Shown here piece after piece: positions 12,884-24,895 of a DNA stretch of 64,000 bases (position 1 is the first letter of the stretch; the number at the start of each line of letters is the position of its first letter). Origin of the DNA: Tetrahymena elliotti 4EA (lineage: Eukaryota; Ciliophora; Oligohymenophorea; Hymenostomatida; Tetrahymenidae); assembly GCA_000231825.2 (NCBI GenBank), contig JH720309.1, forward strand, positions 23,381-87,380, read 5' to 3'. The notes under the pieces are model-generated. The model worked only from the letters and a program-made list of their open reading frames with translations, was not told the origin of the DNA and did no database searches. Both the position numbers and the translations under genes were made by a program.

Positions 12884-13924
12884 ATCTATTAATTTATTTA
12901 TCTTAACTTGGATTCTACTTATACTATTTGGTTTATTTGCAAATGAGTTCTTGATTTTGAGAATTTTAGTGCTTTGTTAGTAGGTGCTATGTTAGAAACT
13001 TCCCTTTTGATTTTGATTTTGCTAAATTGCTTCTTCTTTCTTGATTTATTTGTTTTTTTGTTTTAATTTGTATCAAAATATTGTATTTTTAATTTTCAAT
13101 GTGACTGTTGTGAAGGTTATTAATTATTGAATTTTTGCAATATTTTTGAAATTTCCTTTCAAATTTTGTTTTTTTAATTAATTTGATTTAGAGCTGCTGC
13201 TGCTTAATTATTATAAAATCACTTTTCAAACGTTCTCTTTCTTATTCAATTTACTTAATTTTTGAATGTAAATTTAATTTCATCAAAAATGTGTTGAATT
13301 TCTTAATTAATTTGATCAAATTCAAAAATATTTGAATTAAAAGCGCTTCCCTCCCTCTCCTTTGATCATCAAAACTTAAATTTCTATTCAAAGCTAAATT
13401 CAATCAATATCTCTATTTGATTTTGTTTCTTCCCATCAAGGTGTCTGTTAATTCCAATTATTTTTGAAAATCTTATTCAAAATTTTTAAATAAATGAATG
13501 AATTGAGTAATAAGTAATTAGTTATTTTGATTACTTATTGAATGAATGAATGAATGTACAAAACAAATTTCATCTAAACAGGAAATATTTATTAATAATT
13601 TAGGAAAAGATAAAAAGCAAGCGAAATAAAATAAGTAAAAAATAAGTCAAAAAAGAAGAAAGGTCTGCATAGCTTTTAAACCAAATAGATAAATAAAATA
13701 GAGAGGACTACCTTAATTCTTAAGCAAAATAAATACATAAATTAGGTTTTGACTTAACGCATAAAATAGAGGAATAATTTGGATAATATTTATAATGAGG
13801 TATTTAATTCTTTTGTTTTTAATGAGTTAGTTTATTAAGATTTAGATAATGAATCAATCAATATTACTTCAATTCAAAGTAGGCCATCTATAATTTATTC
13901 ATTTTATTTTTAAAAATTTTTCAG
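12884..13924. promoter_or_regulatory. divergent intergenic region
   Basis: This separates the Hsp70 start (minus) from the coiled-coil gene (plus). It contains TGAATGAATG repeats around 13494 and 13541 and a perfect 10-bp inverted repeat (AATAAGTAAT at 13509-13518, ATTACTTATT at 13530-13539). TGA-free plus-strand frames run from about 13550, so 5' exons of the plus-strand gene may lie here. No core promoter element was recognised. Confidence 0.4.
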
Positions 13925-15176
13925 CAAAAATATATTTTTTGGAAACGGAACAAACAAATATGAAGACCCTTAAGACATCCGTTCTAGAGGATTCAATTTT
14001 TAAAAGTAACTATTTTTATTATAAATGTTTAATGTATGTGTTTAGGTTGTTTATCAAAATCTTATATTTATAATAAAAAGCAATAATCGTTCTCACTCAT
14101 CAAACCACTTTGCAGCAAATAGCTAGAATTAAAATATGAATTCTAATAATAATCCTGCAGGATTTTAGCATGGTTTAAATAGTCTCAATGGCAATAACAA
14201 TAATAACATACTTAATAATAATGTAAGCAGTAGCATGAGTAGTAATAACAATATTTTGAAAGTCAAGAATACCAATCACACTACAACAAGTAATGGTAAT
14301 TCTGTACATCATAATCACTGCTCAAATAACAATAATGAAGATTGGTCTAATGAAGAAAAAGAAAGTGATAGCACAGAAGTAAAAGAGTTGAAAAATAGAA
14401 TGAAAATAGTTATGAATAAATTTAATAATGTTAAAAGAGAAAAAGAAACACTATCAAAAGAAAATAAGAGTTTATAAGAAGAAGTAATGACCTTGCAATC
14501 AAATTTACGTTCAATGATTCAAGGATTTTCAAATAATACTTCATCTAGTTTTCCTATGTAAAATGAGCTCACTGTATAAATAGCTGAATTTTATAAATAT
14601 GATTGCTTGGATTTATTCTTTGATGTCCTCTGTTAAGAATTAAACATGAAGGGAATTATTTACTTCTACAAGACAACCTTTTAGAGACTCTAAGATACAG
14701 TTAATACCTATTTGTTACCCTCTATAGATGCCATTAAAACTGTTGGATGTTTCGATAACTTAGAAGGTCCAATTTTAAATGTTTTGAGAAAGAGTTACTA
14801 ACTTAATTACAAGCAAATGATATCAAAATGCTTCAACAGATCCTGCGTTTCAATAATCACTGATGAAATATAAAATAGCCTCAAATTAGGAGGTCTTTCA
14901 TCTGAAACACATACAACTATCTCCTAATTTATTTAAAAAATGGGAGAAATTATATTTTTAACATAAATTTCTGATCCTCCTCTCTACATTGATGCAAAGC
15001 AAGTGGGATAAAAAGTACAATTCAACTCCTTGAAGCATGATCCATTTGATGGGTTTATCAAATCCAAAGAAGAATGTATTATTATTTTACCATCTGTCCA
15101 CAAAGGAAACATTCCAGAGGGAGAAATAGTTTCCAAGGCCCTCGTCCTTCAATCTAACTACGAAATCCCAGGTTGA
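13925..15176 (+). CDS. Asn-rich coiled-coil protein with conserved-looking C-terminal domain (5' end uncertain)
   Basis: Two exons are supported: one ending at 14005 (...NGTNKYEDPQDIRSRG...) and 14081-15176, joined in frame across a 75-nt intron, ending at TGA 15174-15176. A minimal start is ATG 14136 (346 aa). After an Asn/Ser-rich head comes a charged coiled coil (VKELKNRMKIVMNKFNNVKR, continuing to KENKSLQEEV). A globular part of about 220 residues follows, with hydrophobic strands and clustered Cys residues. It has no membrane segment. I do not recognise the domain. Downstream of the TGA the same frame stays open and coding-like for about 100 codons, to 15484 (see findings). The N-terminus probably includes further exons between 13550 and 13925. 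Confidence 0.7.
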
Positions 15177-15398
15177 TCTTCAATAGAAAATAATTAAAAT
15201 ATTGAAGAAAATAGCAAAACCTAAAGACCACCTACCTACTCATCTATCTTATCAATCATTCTAACATCTAATAATTAACTGTCTAATTCTAATAATTTAA
15301 AAAATATGAATCTAACATAAATATAAAAACTAATTAAAAAGGAAATAAAAAATGCACATCCAACAAAAAAACAAATAAATTAATTAAAAACTCTTAAT

Positions 15399-16115
15399 TC
15401 ACTTAAATAATTTATACTAATTAAATTAATTAAAATCAATCTAATCTGCCTATAAATATAAACAAATAAATAAAAAATTAATTGAACAAACAGCTATGAG
15501 AATCTCTTGATAATTAAATGATAAATAGTTATTTTTTCTTAAAAATTAAAGTAGTGTGAGTGAGTTCTGTTTTGTTTTGTTTGGTGAATGTAAGTAACTA
15601 TGTTATTTGCTTATAAATAATTTTATTTAAAAATATAAAATAAATATTCGTAATCCATTTAATATAAATAAATAATCACTCAATTTCTTTTTCGTTTATT
15701 TTCTTTTTATTAAAAAATTAATATTTTATTTTTCTTTCTGTAAAATTAAAGTAAATTTTAACAAATGTTTTATTTCAAAAAATTATTTTTTCTCAAATAA
15801 AAAAGATTACTTTTTCTCTATCTAACAATACAAAAGCAATAGATCTCTTTTTAAAGTGAAATAAAATTTAAAATTATTGTAGGATTCCTCATATTATGCA
15901 TATACATACAATATCTCCTCTCTTTTAGATTATTTTGATAGTTAATTTATATTTTTTGGTGAATCAAACTCCCCTACTCCTGTTTAGGGATCTTCAGAAT
16001 AAAAAGGATCTATATTTCACATTAGTTAATAAAATATTTTTTTTAATGAATAACCTTAGTTATGGTCAGGAAGTTTCCTGAATAATTTATTTAGAATCCA
16101 AAAAAGTGTTTACAT
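15399..16115 (-). CDS. small unidentified minus-strand gene (3' end uncertain)
   Basis: ATG at 16115 opens exon 1 (16115-16055, MQTLFWILNKLFRKLPDHNQ). A 45-nt intron (16054-16010, GTTATT...ATATAG) joins in frame to DPFYSEDPQTGVGEFDSPKN at 16009. The join restores a convincing protein, and base composition rises here. The frame then stays open to TGA at 15399, but past about 15860 the translation is low complexity, so the true end is probably nearer 15850 or after another intron. The gene converges on the plus-strand coiled-coil gene. Product unknown. A plus-strand reading of 15900-16140 (FGESNSPTPVQGSSEQKG) also looks partly coding and is the competing interpretation. Confidence 0.45.
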
Positions 16116-16167
16116 TGAATTTACTTTTATTTTAATTTTCTATTGATAACTACTACAACAATAATAA

Positions 16168-16289
16168 ATTACTCTAAAATCGCGATTATAATCCCCCCTC
16201 TTGATCATAATCCCCCTTTTTAAAAGTTATCTCATTCTATTTTATCAAAAAAATGAAGGGGGGGATTATGATCGCGACTTTAGAGTAAT
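16168..16289. repeat. 122-bp foldback element with 31-bp GC-rich inverted arms
   Basis: The left arm 16168-16198 (ATTACTCTAAAATCGCGATT...) and right arm 16259-16289 are inverted copies with two mismatches, tipped by six C and seven G. Between them lies a further copy of the inner arm (GATCATAATCCCCC at 16203-16216). It starts 52 bases upstream of the ATG at 16115 on the minus strand. Its GC content is far above the surroundings. It may be a miniature inverted-repeat element, a relic of eliminated germline DNA, or a cruciform-forming regulatory site. Confidence 0.85.
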
Positions 16290-17184
16290 AAACAAATAAA
16301 TTATCTGCTTTTTATATTTATTATTTTTATTTAAATAAAAAAATTTTCAAGCTTTTTAGAATCAATAAATATTTTAGTGAAGTTTTGTTTGTATTTTAGC
16401 TCCAGTTTACTAATATTTATTATTTGATTCAATAAAAAGATAAAATATAATTTATATGATTTAAATAAGCTAATTTAAGAGCTTCTTTTTTTATATTTAT
16501 AAAAGTTTAGTTGAAATTCATTTAAAAAAAATTCATCAAAAGGTTTTTAGTATGAGTATTGACTGTAAAAAAAAATTGAAACTATTATTTTTATTGAATT
16601 CTTCTACTAAAGAGAGCAGTTAAATAACTGAATTAGCATTTAATATATTTTAAAGGTAAAAATTAATATTTCTGAATTAAAAAAGATTAGAATTTATATT
16701 GAGTTATCCAATCTTAAATTTATTTGATAAGTGAGTAATTTTTATTAGAATAAAATAGAAACTAAGAATTAAATTTGAGTAATTTCTTAAGGTTATTGAT
16801 TTTATTGAATGAATTTCATTAATTAAATTAAATTTATGGACTTAAAATATAATAAAATTTATTTTTATCCAACTGCTTTTGTTGTTAAATTGGCAAAACT
16901 AAATTAAACCCGGTCAACATTTAACTATAAAAAACATGTTAACACCAAAAGAATTAAGGATCTTAAAGTGTTTAATTAATGAATTATTTAGCTTAATTCA
17001 TTTTGTGAATAAAAGCACCTCCAATAAATAAATTAATTGATTTGTGAGAGAAGACTCATAGTAAAGTTAACAATAAAATAAGTAGAATAATTGCTTTATT
17101 GATAATTGGCAATTAATTATTTATTATATTTTTAATTAAAAGTATAATTAGCTGATAGATAAGGTAGTATTCATTAGTTTATTT
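16290..17184. other. intergenic AT-rich spacer
   Basis: 5' flank of the arrestin-like gene. There is a slightly GC-richer patch near 16910 (AACCCGGTCAACATTTAAC) of unknown meaning. No gene was seen on either strand. Confidence 0.45.
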
Positions 17185-18360
17185 ATGGGCAATTTACAAG
17201 AGAAAGATAAAAAAGTCGGAGTTAAGGGTGGAATTTTCATTTAGATTGAAAAGACTTACTTCTTAAGCAATGAAGTAATTGAAGGGTTCTTGCATATTAA
17301 TTTAGAAGAACCCTTTAATGGACATTTATTGATAGTTCAATTTGATGGAATTGAGGAAACAAGATTCGATTATTAAGTGCTTTCTAAAAATAAAAAAAAA
17401 GAAAATAAAAAAGCAAAAGAGACCAAAAGGTTTCTTAGTGTAAGTATGCCAATTTATGATTTTGCTCCTTCTGAAATTTTAGAAAATTTTGTTTTAATGC
17501 CAGGACAGTGGTCAATACCTTTTCATGTTAAAATAGCAGAATAATTACCTTCTTCAATAAAATATTTCAAATCAATAAATCATAACTGCAGCATATAATA
17601 TTCTCTTATGGCTTATGTTTTACCTACAGATTTAGACCATGTGCCTTTATAGGGAAGTTAGTAAATATTCATTAGTAAGTATATGCCTAAGTATCATGAC
17701 ATGATTACAAGACAGATTGAGAATTCACCATTATTTTCTTGCTGTTTAAATGCAGGATCATACTCATTAACATGCATGTTAACTTAGCAATCGTATGCTC
17801 CCACAGAGATAATTAACATGTAGATTGAATTAGATACAAAAAAATTCAAAAAAAAGCTTAATAAGTTGAAAATAGAATTGATTGAAAATGTTTAAATGAC
17901 AGCAAATGTGCTGAATCAAAAAAAAGAATAATTTGTTGTCTCTAAAACTGAAGTGTAAGTAAATGATTATTTAGTTTAGACTAGTATGGCTGTTCCATCT
18001 TCAATAGCTTGCTCTGCTGAAGGAACTATAATTTAAATTTCTTATGAACTTGTAATTACTCCTCTGTTAGATCTGTCATGTCTGAAAGCAAATGAGCCTT
18101 TAATTGTACCCATTACAATTATTCCTACTAAAAAAATGGAAAAAACACCCTGTGTTGAAATCCCTAAATTAAATGAAGTATAAAAACCAGAGAATTGGAA
18201 TCCTTAAATTTTGAAAGAAAAAAAGTATTCAGATTAATAATCTCTAAAAATATAATAACTTTATATAGAATTTCAGCAAAAGCAAAAAAAAATCTTAAAT
18301 AAAACTTTTACAACCCATATAGATAAACTCGAAAAACCTACTATGCAATTAATTTAATGA
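17185..18360 (+). CDS. arrestin-fold protein (391 aa)
   Basis: A single uninterrupted exon runs from ATG 17185 to TGA 18358-18360 (1176 nt) with many TAA/TAG glutamines. The N-terminal half reads as an arrestin_N beta-sandwich: GGIFIQIEKTYFLSNEVIEG, FLHINLEEPFNGHLLIVQF, then MPGQWSIPFHVKIAEQLPSS and a CSIQYSLMAYV strand, the usual places of arrestin strands. The C-terminal half has SIACSAEGTIIQISYELVIT and PLIVPITIIPT, typical of the second arrestin domain. A lysine/glutamine-rich tail of about 50 residues follows. There is no PPxY motif, signal peptide or membrane helix. Proteins of this fold (alpha-arrestins, Vps26) are cytosolic adaptors in membrane-protein sorting; that role is inferred. 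It is unusual here in lacking introns. Confidence 0.8.
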
Positions 18361-20119
18361 ATTAATTAATTCATATTATTCATTATAAATATTCAATTTT
18401 TAAATTCTCAATAAACCAATCTTATTAGTTATATTTAAAATATATTGAAATTTTAGAAATTAATTTTCTTGCTTCTTTGTTTCATTCAAATTGTAAAAAA
18501 AATATTTCTTTCAATTTCTATTAAAGCATTGTCATAAAATCTGTTTGAATAAAAATACTTTTATTTTAAAAAACTAAGTAAATTAATAAACTGAATACTA
18601 CATTTAAGTTCACAAAAAATCATCCTTTGTAATCATAAATAAAATAAAATGAAGCTATTAAATCCTTAAATAGCAGCCTAATTATTTTTTCAATTTTGAG
18701 AGAAAATAAATAATTTTCAATCTTCATATTTTACTGGTAGACTAAATTTTTGTAAAAATGAATTATCTAAATTCAATTATTCTAAAATTAACTCAATATT
18801 CACATATGGGAAAATAAATAAGTTAAAAAAATGATGTTCTTATTTTTTAAAAATAATTGTAAAATTTAAAAAATCATTTAAATTACTGTTTTTAATTTTA
18901 TTCTTACCTTTATTTTTAATACTAATAAATTTTCAAAAATTATTTTTAAATTATTAAAAACTACACAATCACATAAAACCGATAACACAAATCATTTATT
19001 TTTACTCGAGAACTAAAATGAAGTAATTATTTGACAATTAAAAATACATTTCTTAAAAAAAGTTGTTGAAAAATTTGAAAATTTAAGTTTTTAATACTCA
19101 TTTATTATTTGTGGAAGAGAAAAATCAATTAATTTTCAAGTGCAAAAAAAATTACTTACTAAAAAAATAATATCATCAATCTAAGTAAATAAATCAAATA
19201 AAATAATTCTTTTAAGCAGAACAAATGAAAAATAGAAGTTAATAATTAAATAGTTGAATGTATTCAATTAATATTTTTCTTTAATACTGTTTTAAAATTA
19301 AGTATTTTTTTAATATTGTTTTAATATGAATCTAAAGATCGATCAAATTTTTTAAATTATTTATTTAACTTGAATAATTCAAGAGAAAGTAATCCAAAAT
19401 TAAAGTGGTAAGAAAAAATTAAAAATATTAATTTAATTTTAATAAAGTATCCAAAAATTAACTTACTCTAAGAAATGAGATTGAATTTATTTTTATATTT
19501 AAATAGATTCGTTTTGACTAAAATATTTAAATTCAAAAAGATAAAACAAATAACAACACAAACAAGAAATAGTAATATTTAAAATTAACTAATAAGTAAT
19601 ATATTTTCAAAGAAATACTATCATTTAATATTAACTATTTTAAAAAATAAATAGAAATTTATTTATTTTTTTAGTGTAAATCAAAATTACAAAAGCTTCC
19701 AAAAAAAAGTGGAGATGATAATACTGAAAGATATTATTTGTAAATAAATAAAATATTCCAGATATCTAATTAAAATCAATAAATTAGGTTTTGACTAATC
19801 TAGTATTTTAAGAAAAATTATTGGTCAAAAAATCAAAACAAAAGCTATTATATCTTGATTAAATTATTATTGAATGGAAGGAATCGAATTGTGGATTAAG
19901 AAATCTAGAAACAGGTATTATATTATTACTTAGTATGAATGTAAACTGTATTATTAATTTATTATTTTTATTTGTGTTTTTTTATGTGTGGGTCGGCATT
20001 TAAATTTTTACTTAGAAAAATAATAATTAAACATTATAAAAAATTATAAATTTTCTTATCAGATTAAAAAGGTTAAGATTAAATAAGCACTTTAATAGAA
20101 TAATAATTAGCAAATTGCA
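18361..20119. other. long AT-rich spacer
   Basis: No confident gene. Near 19876 a short frame (MEGIELWIKKSRNR) ends at a GTATTA donor-like site; it could be an upstream exon or a short upstream ORF of the kinase gene, but no in-frame splice to it was found. The rest is low-complexity A/T. Confidence 0.4.
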
Positions 20120-22187
20120 ATGGAATAATCATTTGGTAAATATAAAGTTAAGTAGACTTTAAATAGCGGTTCATTCGGTACAGTTTTTTTAGCAGAAGAT
20201 GATAATGGCAAGTTATTTGCAATAAAGAGACTATAAGATGATAACAAATAGCTTTTAGAAACAGAATTAACAGCTTTAAAGAGTATTAAAGGTGAGAATA
20301 TTGTTGAGATGGTTGAATTTTTCTATGATACACACACATAATTGCCTTTGATTGTTATGGAGTATTGTGATCAGGGAGATCTTCGTGATTATTAATGTAC
20401 TAAAATGCATTGCATTTTTAATGAAGATGAAGCACTTTCTATTTTTGCTTAAATTCTTTAGGGCTTCAAAAGCATTCATGAAAAAGGTTTTATTCATCGT
20501 GATTTGAAAGAAAGAAACATTTTGATGAAAAATAATGTCGCAAAAATTTCAGATTTTGGATTAGCAAAACAATTAAGTTTCAATTAACTTACCAAATCTC
20601 GTTGTTGGACTCTTCCCTATGCTGCACCTGAGATCTTACAAGGACTTTCATATAATTACAAGGTAGTTTTTTTAAAATTTAACATTTTGTATCTCAAGAA
20701 TAGTTTATAGAAACATTTTTGCTAAGATTTAATGTTCTGCATGAATAAAATAGCATTTAATTTGAATATTATGAAAAAATCCCATCATTTTTTTATTTGA
20801 AATCTATTGAATAATTAATAAATAAATTATTATTTAAAATTCTTAGGTAGACATATGGTCTTTGGGAGTTATTTTGTTTAGAATGCTTTTTAATAGCTTT
20901 CCTTTTGGATGTTATAGCAGTGATGTTGTCCAACTTTAAGCTATAAACTAATGTTTTGTCAGTGACATATTTACAATCAGTAAAACAAAGAGAAAAGTTA
21001 ACTAAGACATTTCTGTAGAATGTGTAGGTATTTTTAGAAAGATATTCGTTACAGATTGTGATAAGCGTATAGGATTTAAAGAACTTTATGATGAGCCAAT
21101 TCTTTAAAAGTATTTGAAGAATGAAAAAGATCATAAATCTTTTTATAAGAATGACTTTGATAAGATTATGGTGCTTCAAAGCAGATACACTTCTTCAAAC
21201 CATATTGCAGATTAAGGAAATGATGAAGAAGTTAGATAAAATATGATGGTGTCAGTAAACAAATTATAATAGTTTGCTTCAAAGTTAGCATAAAATAAAC
21301 AGCAATAAGTAGACAAAAAAGAAGAATAATTTAAAATATATTTAGAATGTTTAAATTAATATTTTTTTTTGATTGAATCAATGAATTACTTTGCAGAAGA
21401 TATTGTTTTCTAACATTCAATCTGTGATGAGCTTAATGTAGGACTATAGTTCTTTATTACTAAAAATATTCTTTATTATATCAGAGGTTTGAGAGATATT
21501 TTGCAATCTAAAGATAATATCTTTTAAATTAAGAATGTAGATTGGCCTTAATATGTTAACTCTAAAACTTACAACAATCTAATTAACAATGTTAAGAATG
21601 ATGAAAAGAAGTGGTTTGCACTTTTTAAGGACTAATATGAAAAGATAACCAATTTACCTAACTAAAATTTCTTCTAAAACATAGCAGCATACATTACAGA
21701 AGAAGTAGACAAATACGAAAGTCTAGAAACATATCACAATAAGCTCCCAGATTCTATAAAATTACCTCTCAGAGCAGTTGTAATGACATGCTATAAAAAT
21801 ATTAGAAAAATAATTGATGAAAAGATTGCCAAAAAGTAAAAGTTTGTTAAATTTGAAAAAGATATCTATGGCCGCACTTTAGGAAGACTTATATTTATAG
21901 CAGCATGGAATAGAATTTATAATATATCTCATTCTTAATAAGGTACTCCTCTTCTTCCTAAAATTTCAATCTTCAAAGGACAACAGTCTAATTCACCTAA
22001 AGATAAGTCTACTCCTTCTACCCCAGCCTTTAAAGATAATAATAAAAACAAATCTATTCCTCAATAATTTGAATATCTTTATATTTGGTTGAGTGAAGTT
22101 CAATTTGAAGAAATTGAGCCTGAAATTAATGGAATAGTTAATAAATATTTCCCATTTGTCCTAGAAAACGATTTCAACTTTTTATGA
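20120..22187 (+). CDS. serine/threonine protein kinase (627 aa)
   Basis: Two exons, 20120-20662 and 20847-22187, are split by a 184-nt intron and encode 627 residues. The kinase domain occupies about residues 6-290. Visible features are a glycine loop SGSFGTV (16-22), catalytic Lys in FAIKRL (K36), HRDLKERN (126-133), DFGLAK (145-150) and the APE motif in LPYAAPEI (about 169). [14 protein letters not shown] follows directly after the splice. All catalytic residues are present, so it should be active. Together with the compact lobe layout and HRDLKERN loop, it resembles ULK/Atg1 or CAMK-like kinases, but the subfamily cannot be fixed by eye. The 330-residue C-terminal part has no recognised domain, is rich in helices, and carries a Ser/Pro/Thr-rich patch near the end. 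Confidence 0.9.
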
Positions 22188-22938
22188 TCATAAAAATAAT
22201 TTGTTTAAATTCATACTATTAACATTCATATTTTTCATAGCATATTAATTTAGTTTAAAAAATATATTTCTAAATCGTTAATAATCAACAAAAAAAATTA
22301 CCATTTTTAAGAGCATTCACTATTTTTAAAATAATAAATATTTTAAACCGTATTTCTATTTGAAAAAAAAAAATACAAAAAAAATAAATTATCAATCTTA
22401 ATAATTTTGAAACCAACCAATTTTTTCACAAGACAATATTTTTTCTCATAACTTAATTTTAAATTAAAATTTTTATGTATTTGCATTCTAAAACTTATTA
22501 AAAATTAGATATTTAATTAAATTACAAATAAACTAATACCTCAATAAGTCAATAATGGTTAATAAGGATAACATTAATAGTATGAAAATGTATTGAATTT
22601 TAATATAAAAAATGAAAAATTATTTTTAAAAATTAATCTTGATTCAACAAGACTTACAGTAGATTTGTTTTAAAAAGTTCAAATTTAAATAAAATTGTTA
22701 TTGTATTTTTTAATTGATTCAATTAAGATAAAAATATTATATTTTAAATTTAAATATTAATCTTTTAATGCAAAAAATTGTTAATTTTTAATGTATTTTA
22801 AGATTAAATCAGATTTAAGTAATAATAAATTAAGATATCCTAAATTATTTATTGGTTTAAAAATAAAGAATTAGTAAGAAAATTTCTATTTTAAATTAAA
22901 ATTTTTATTTATTCATTATTTTGTATTTCTTAGAGTTT
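22188..22938. other. AT-rich spacer
   Basis: Nothing supported on either strand. Confidence 0.45.
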
Positions 22939-23828
22939 ATGAGATATTCTGATATTTTACATAGAAACTATGCTCTAAAATATCAAAAATTATTAAAATA
23001 TGTATTGACCTTCTTTAGAGAATTAAATAAAAATTATTATGATATTAAAAGAAGGTACATATACTAGAATATATTTATATAAGATACGATAATAATTGTT
23101 AAGATATTTTATTTAAATGAAACATATTTGATACAAAAAATTATTAAAACACATTTAAATTTAAATAAATAAATAATTAAAAGTAGGAAAAGATACTAAT
23201 TCAAATGTCAAATAAAAGTTATTTAAATTTGTATTAAAAAAATAAAGATAGGTATTTTTGAGATTTAAAAGATTCAAATTAGCCTGTAAAAAAACGCGAA
23301 AGGATAAATAAGTATTGAAGAGTAATTTGATGTTGTTAATAAAAGAATATTCAGAGAAATTTGATTAGATTAAGTTTTTTTAAATAATTGAAGGTTACTT
23401 CTGAAAAGTATTTAATTTAAGGATACAAATAGTATTCAAAGTTTACTGGAAAGATCGATTGAAGACTTGAATAAATTGTGAAGTATGAATTAGTTGATGT
23501 GTATAAATTATCCTTTTGACTTTTTTTAATGAAAGAATAAGAAGAGATAATGGAGTTGAAAGATATGACTGATAAAAATAATAATTTAATAGTGCGTCAA
23601 TAATTGGATTTAGAGTTACGCATTATCGAAGTGTAAAAAATTGCCATAAATAAAATATAATTGACAAAATATAATAAATAAAAAAATTAACATTATAAAA
23701 TAATTAGAAATAAAAAAGATATTTTAATTAATAAAATATTGAATTAATTGAGAAATTCTACAAAGGAATTGTTATATATCTTTCTTTTTATCAATCTATC
23801 TTTATTAATATTATATTTGTTTGATTGA
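22939..23828 (+). pseudogene. SNARE-like tail-anchored protein, probably broken
   Basis: A first exon (22939-23054, MRYSDILHRNYALKYQKLLK and on) ends at a GTACAT donor. From 23529 to TGA 23826-23828 a 99-aa frame reads as a heptad-rich helix (EEIMELKDMTDKNNNLIVRQ; later LDLELRIIEVQKIAINKI, NKQKNQHYKI) followed by a C-terminal hydrophobic anchor LLYIFLFINLSLLILYLF. This is the plan of a Qa-SNARE: the QKN near the middle sits where the zero-layer glutamine would be. Between them (23260-23528) coding-like pieces (SIEEQFDVVNKRIFREI, DTNSIQSLLERSIEDLNKL) lie in three frames interrupted by TGA codons at 23359, 23401, 23459, 23480 and 23518. Either introns that I cannot place or decay explain this. 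SNARE assignment is an inference. Confidence 0.4.
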
Positions 23829-24895
23829 TTTTTTGTTTATTTGGATTTTCATCAGAACATCCTGTAAAATTCTTTTTATATCTACTAGTTTTCGTTCTCA
23901 TAATTTATTAGTATGATTCAATGTAGTGGAAACGACATTAACCTTTAACTTGGTTTCAAAATATTTAAACTACAAGGAAATTTCTACTAGATTTTTTGTT
24001 TCAACGCTTTCGATTAAGAAATTATGAGTACTGTTGAATTATCGTTTATGTTTTGGAGTGTTAAAAAATGTCCAATCAAGTAAGACTAGTTTCTATATTT
24101 TACCAAGTAAAATAGCTTATATTTTAGTCATTTTCTCTGAAACTGATAAATTCATTATGTGTTTAGCTAAAATAACTAAGAATAAAGCGTTTTTGCTGTA
24201 TAATTTAAGATATATCTTTCCTAATTTAATAATTGTTGGATTTAAATAAATATTGAATTTGTAAATTGTTGAATGTCAAATTATTAGATTAGATGCAATA
24301 AATAAATAAATTTATTAATAAGCATTATGCCTTATATTTTTTCAATTTATGATTCTTTTTGGATTGTTTCTGAATTGGATAGGATTGGATTGGATTGGTT
24401 TTGATGCTTATTAGTTATTGATTTTTTAATTCATTCAAATCTGAATTAGTAATCTTATATTATAACTCTTAATATGAAGATATTGATTGAATAGGGTTTG
24501 ATATTGCTGCTTAACATTAATAAATATTTAATAAATGAATGAACGAAAGAACAAACTGAGTATTCTTTGCATTGATTTAGTTATTGTGTTTTTTTGATGG
24601 CATTGTAAAATGAATAGAATTTACTTGCCTGGTTTTTTTTTTTTGACAGATTGATTGACTGACTCACTAGTAAAACATAAAGACCTGCTTTAAAAGTTAA
24701 AAGAAAGAAACAAAAGATAAAAATATTAAACAAATTAAGAAAGAAAAAAAAAGACAATTAAAGCAAGAAGTAATCTATCTGGCATTCAAAATTTGATAAG
24801 AAAGAAAGAGAAAACTTATAAATAAAAGTAGGAAAAATTAAAATATTTTATAATAGAATCATTCTAAAAGGGTAGAATTAAAAAAGATAGTAAGT
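23829..24895. other. intergenic region
   Basis: AT-rich with GATT repeats. Short open frames exist on the plus strand at 24026 (MSTVELSFMFWSVKKCP, 38 codons) and on the minus strand near 23900 (MRTKTSRYKKNFTGCSD); neither is convincing. It ends in the purine-rich leader of the next gene. Confidence 0.4.

Noticed and set aside
20276..21179. Two minus-strand ORFs across the kinase gene
   Set aside because: Antisense shadows of a clear kinase coding frame.
24034..24249. 71-codon plus-strand ORF
   Set aside because: Hydrophobic low-complexity translation, no splice partner, and a competing frame; consistent with chance.
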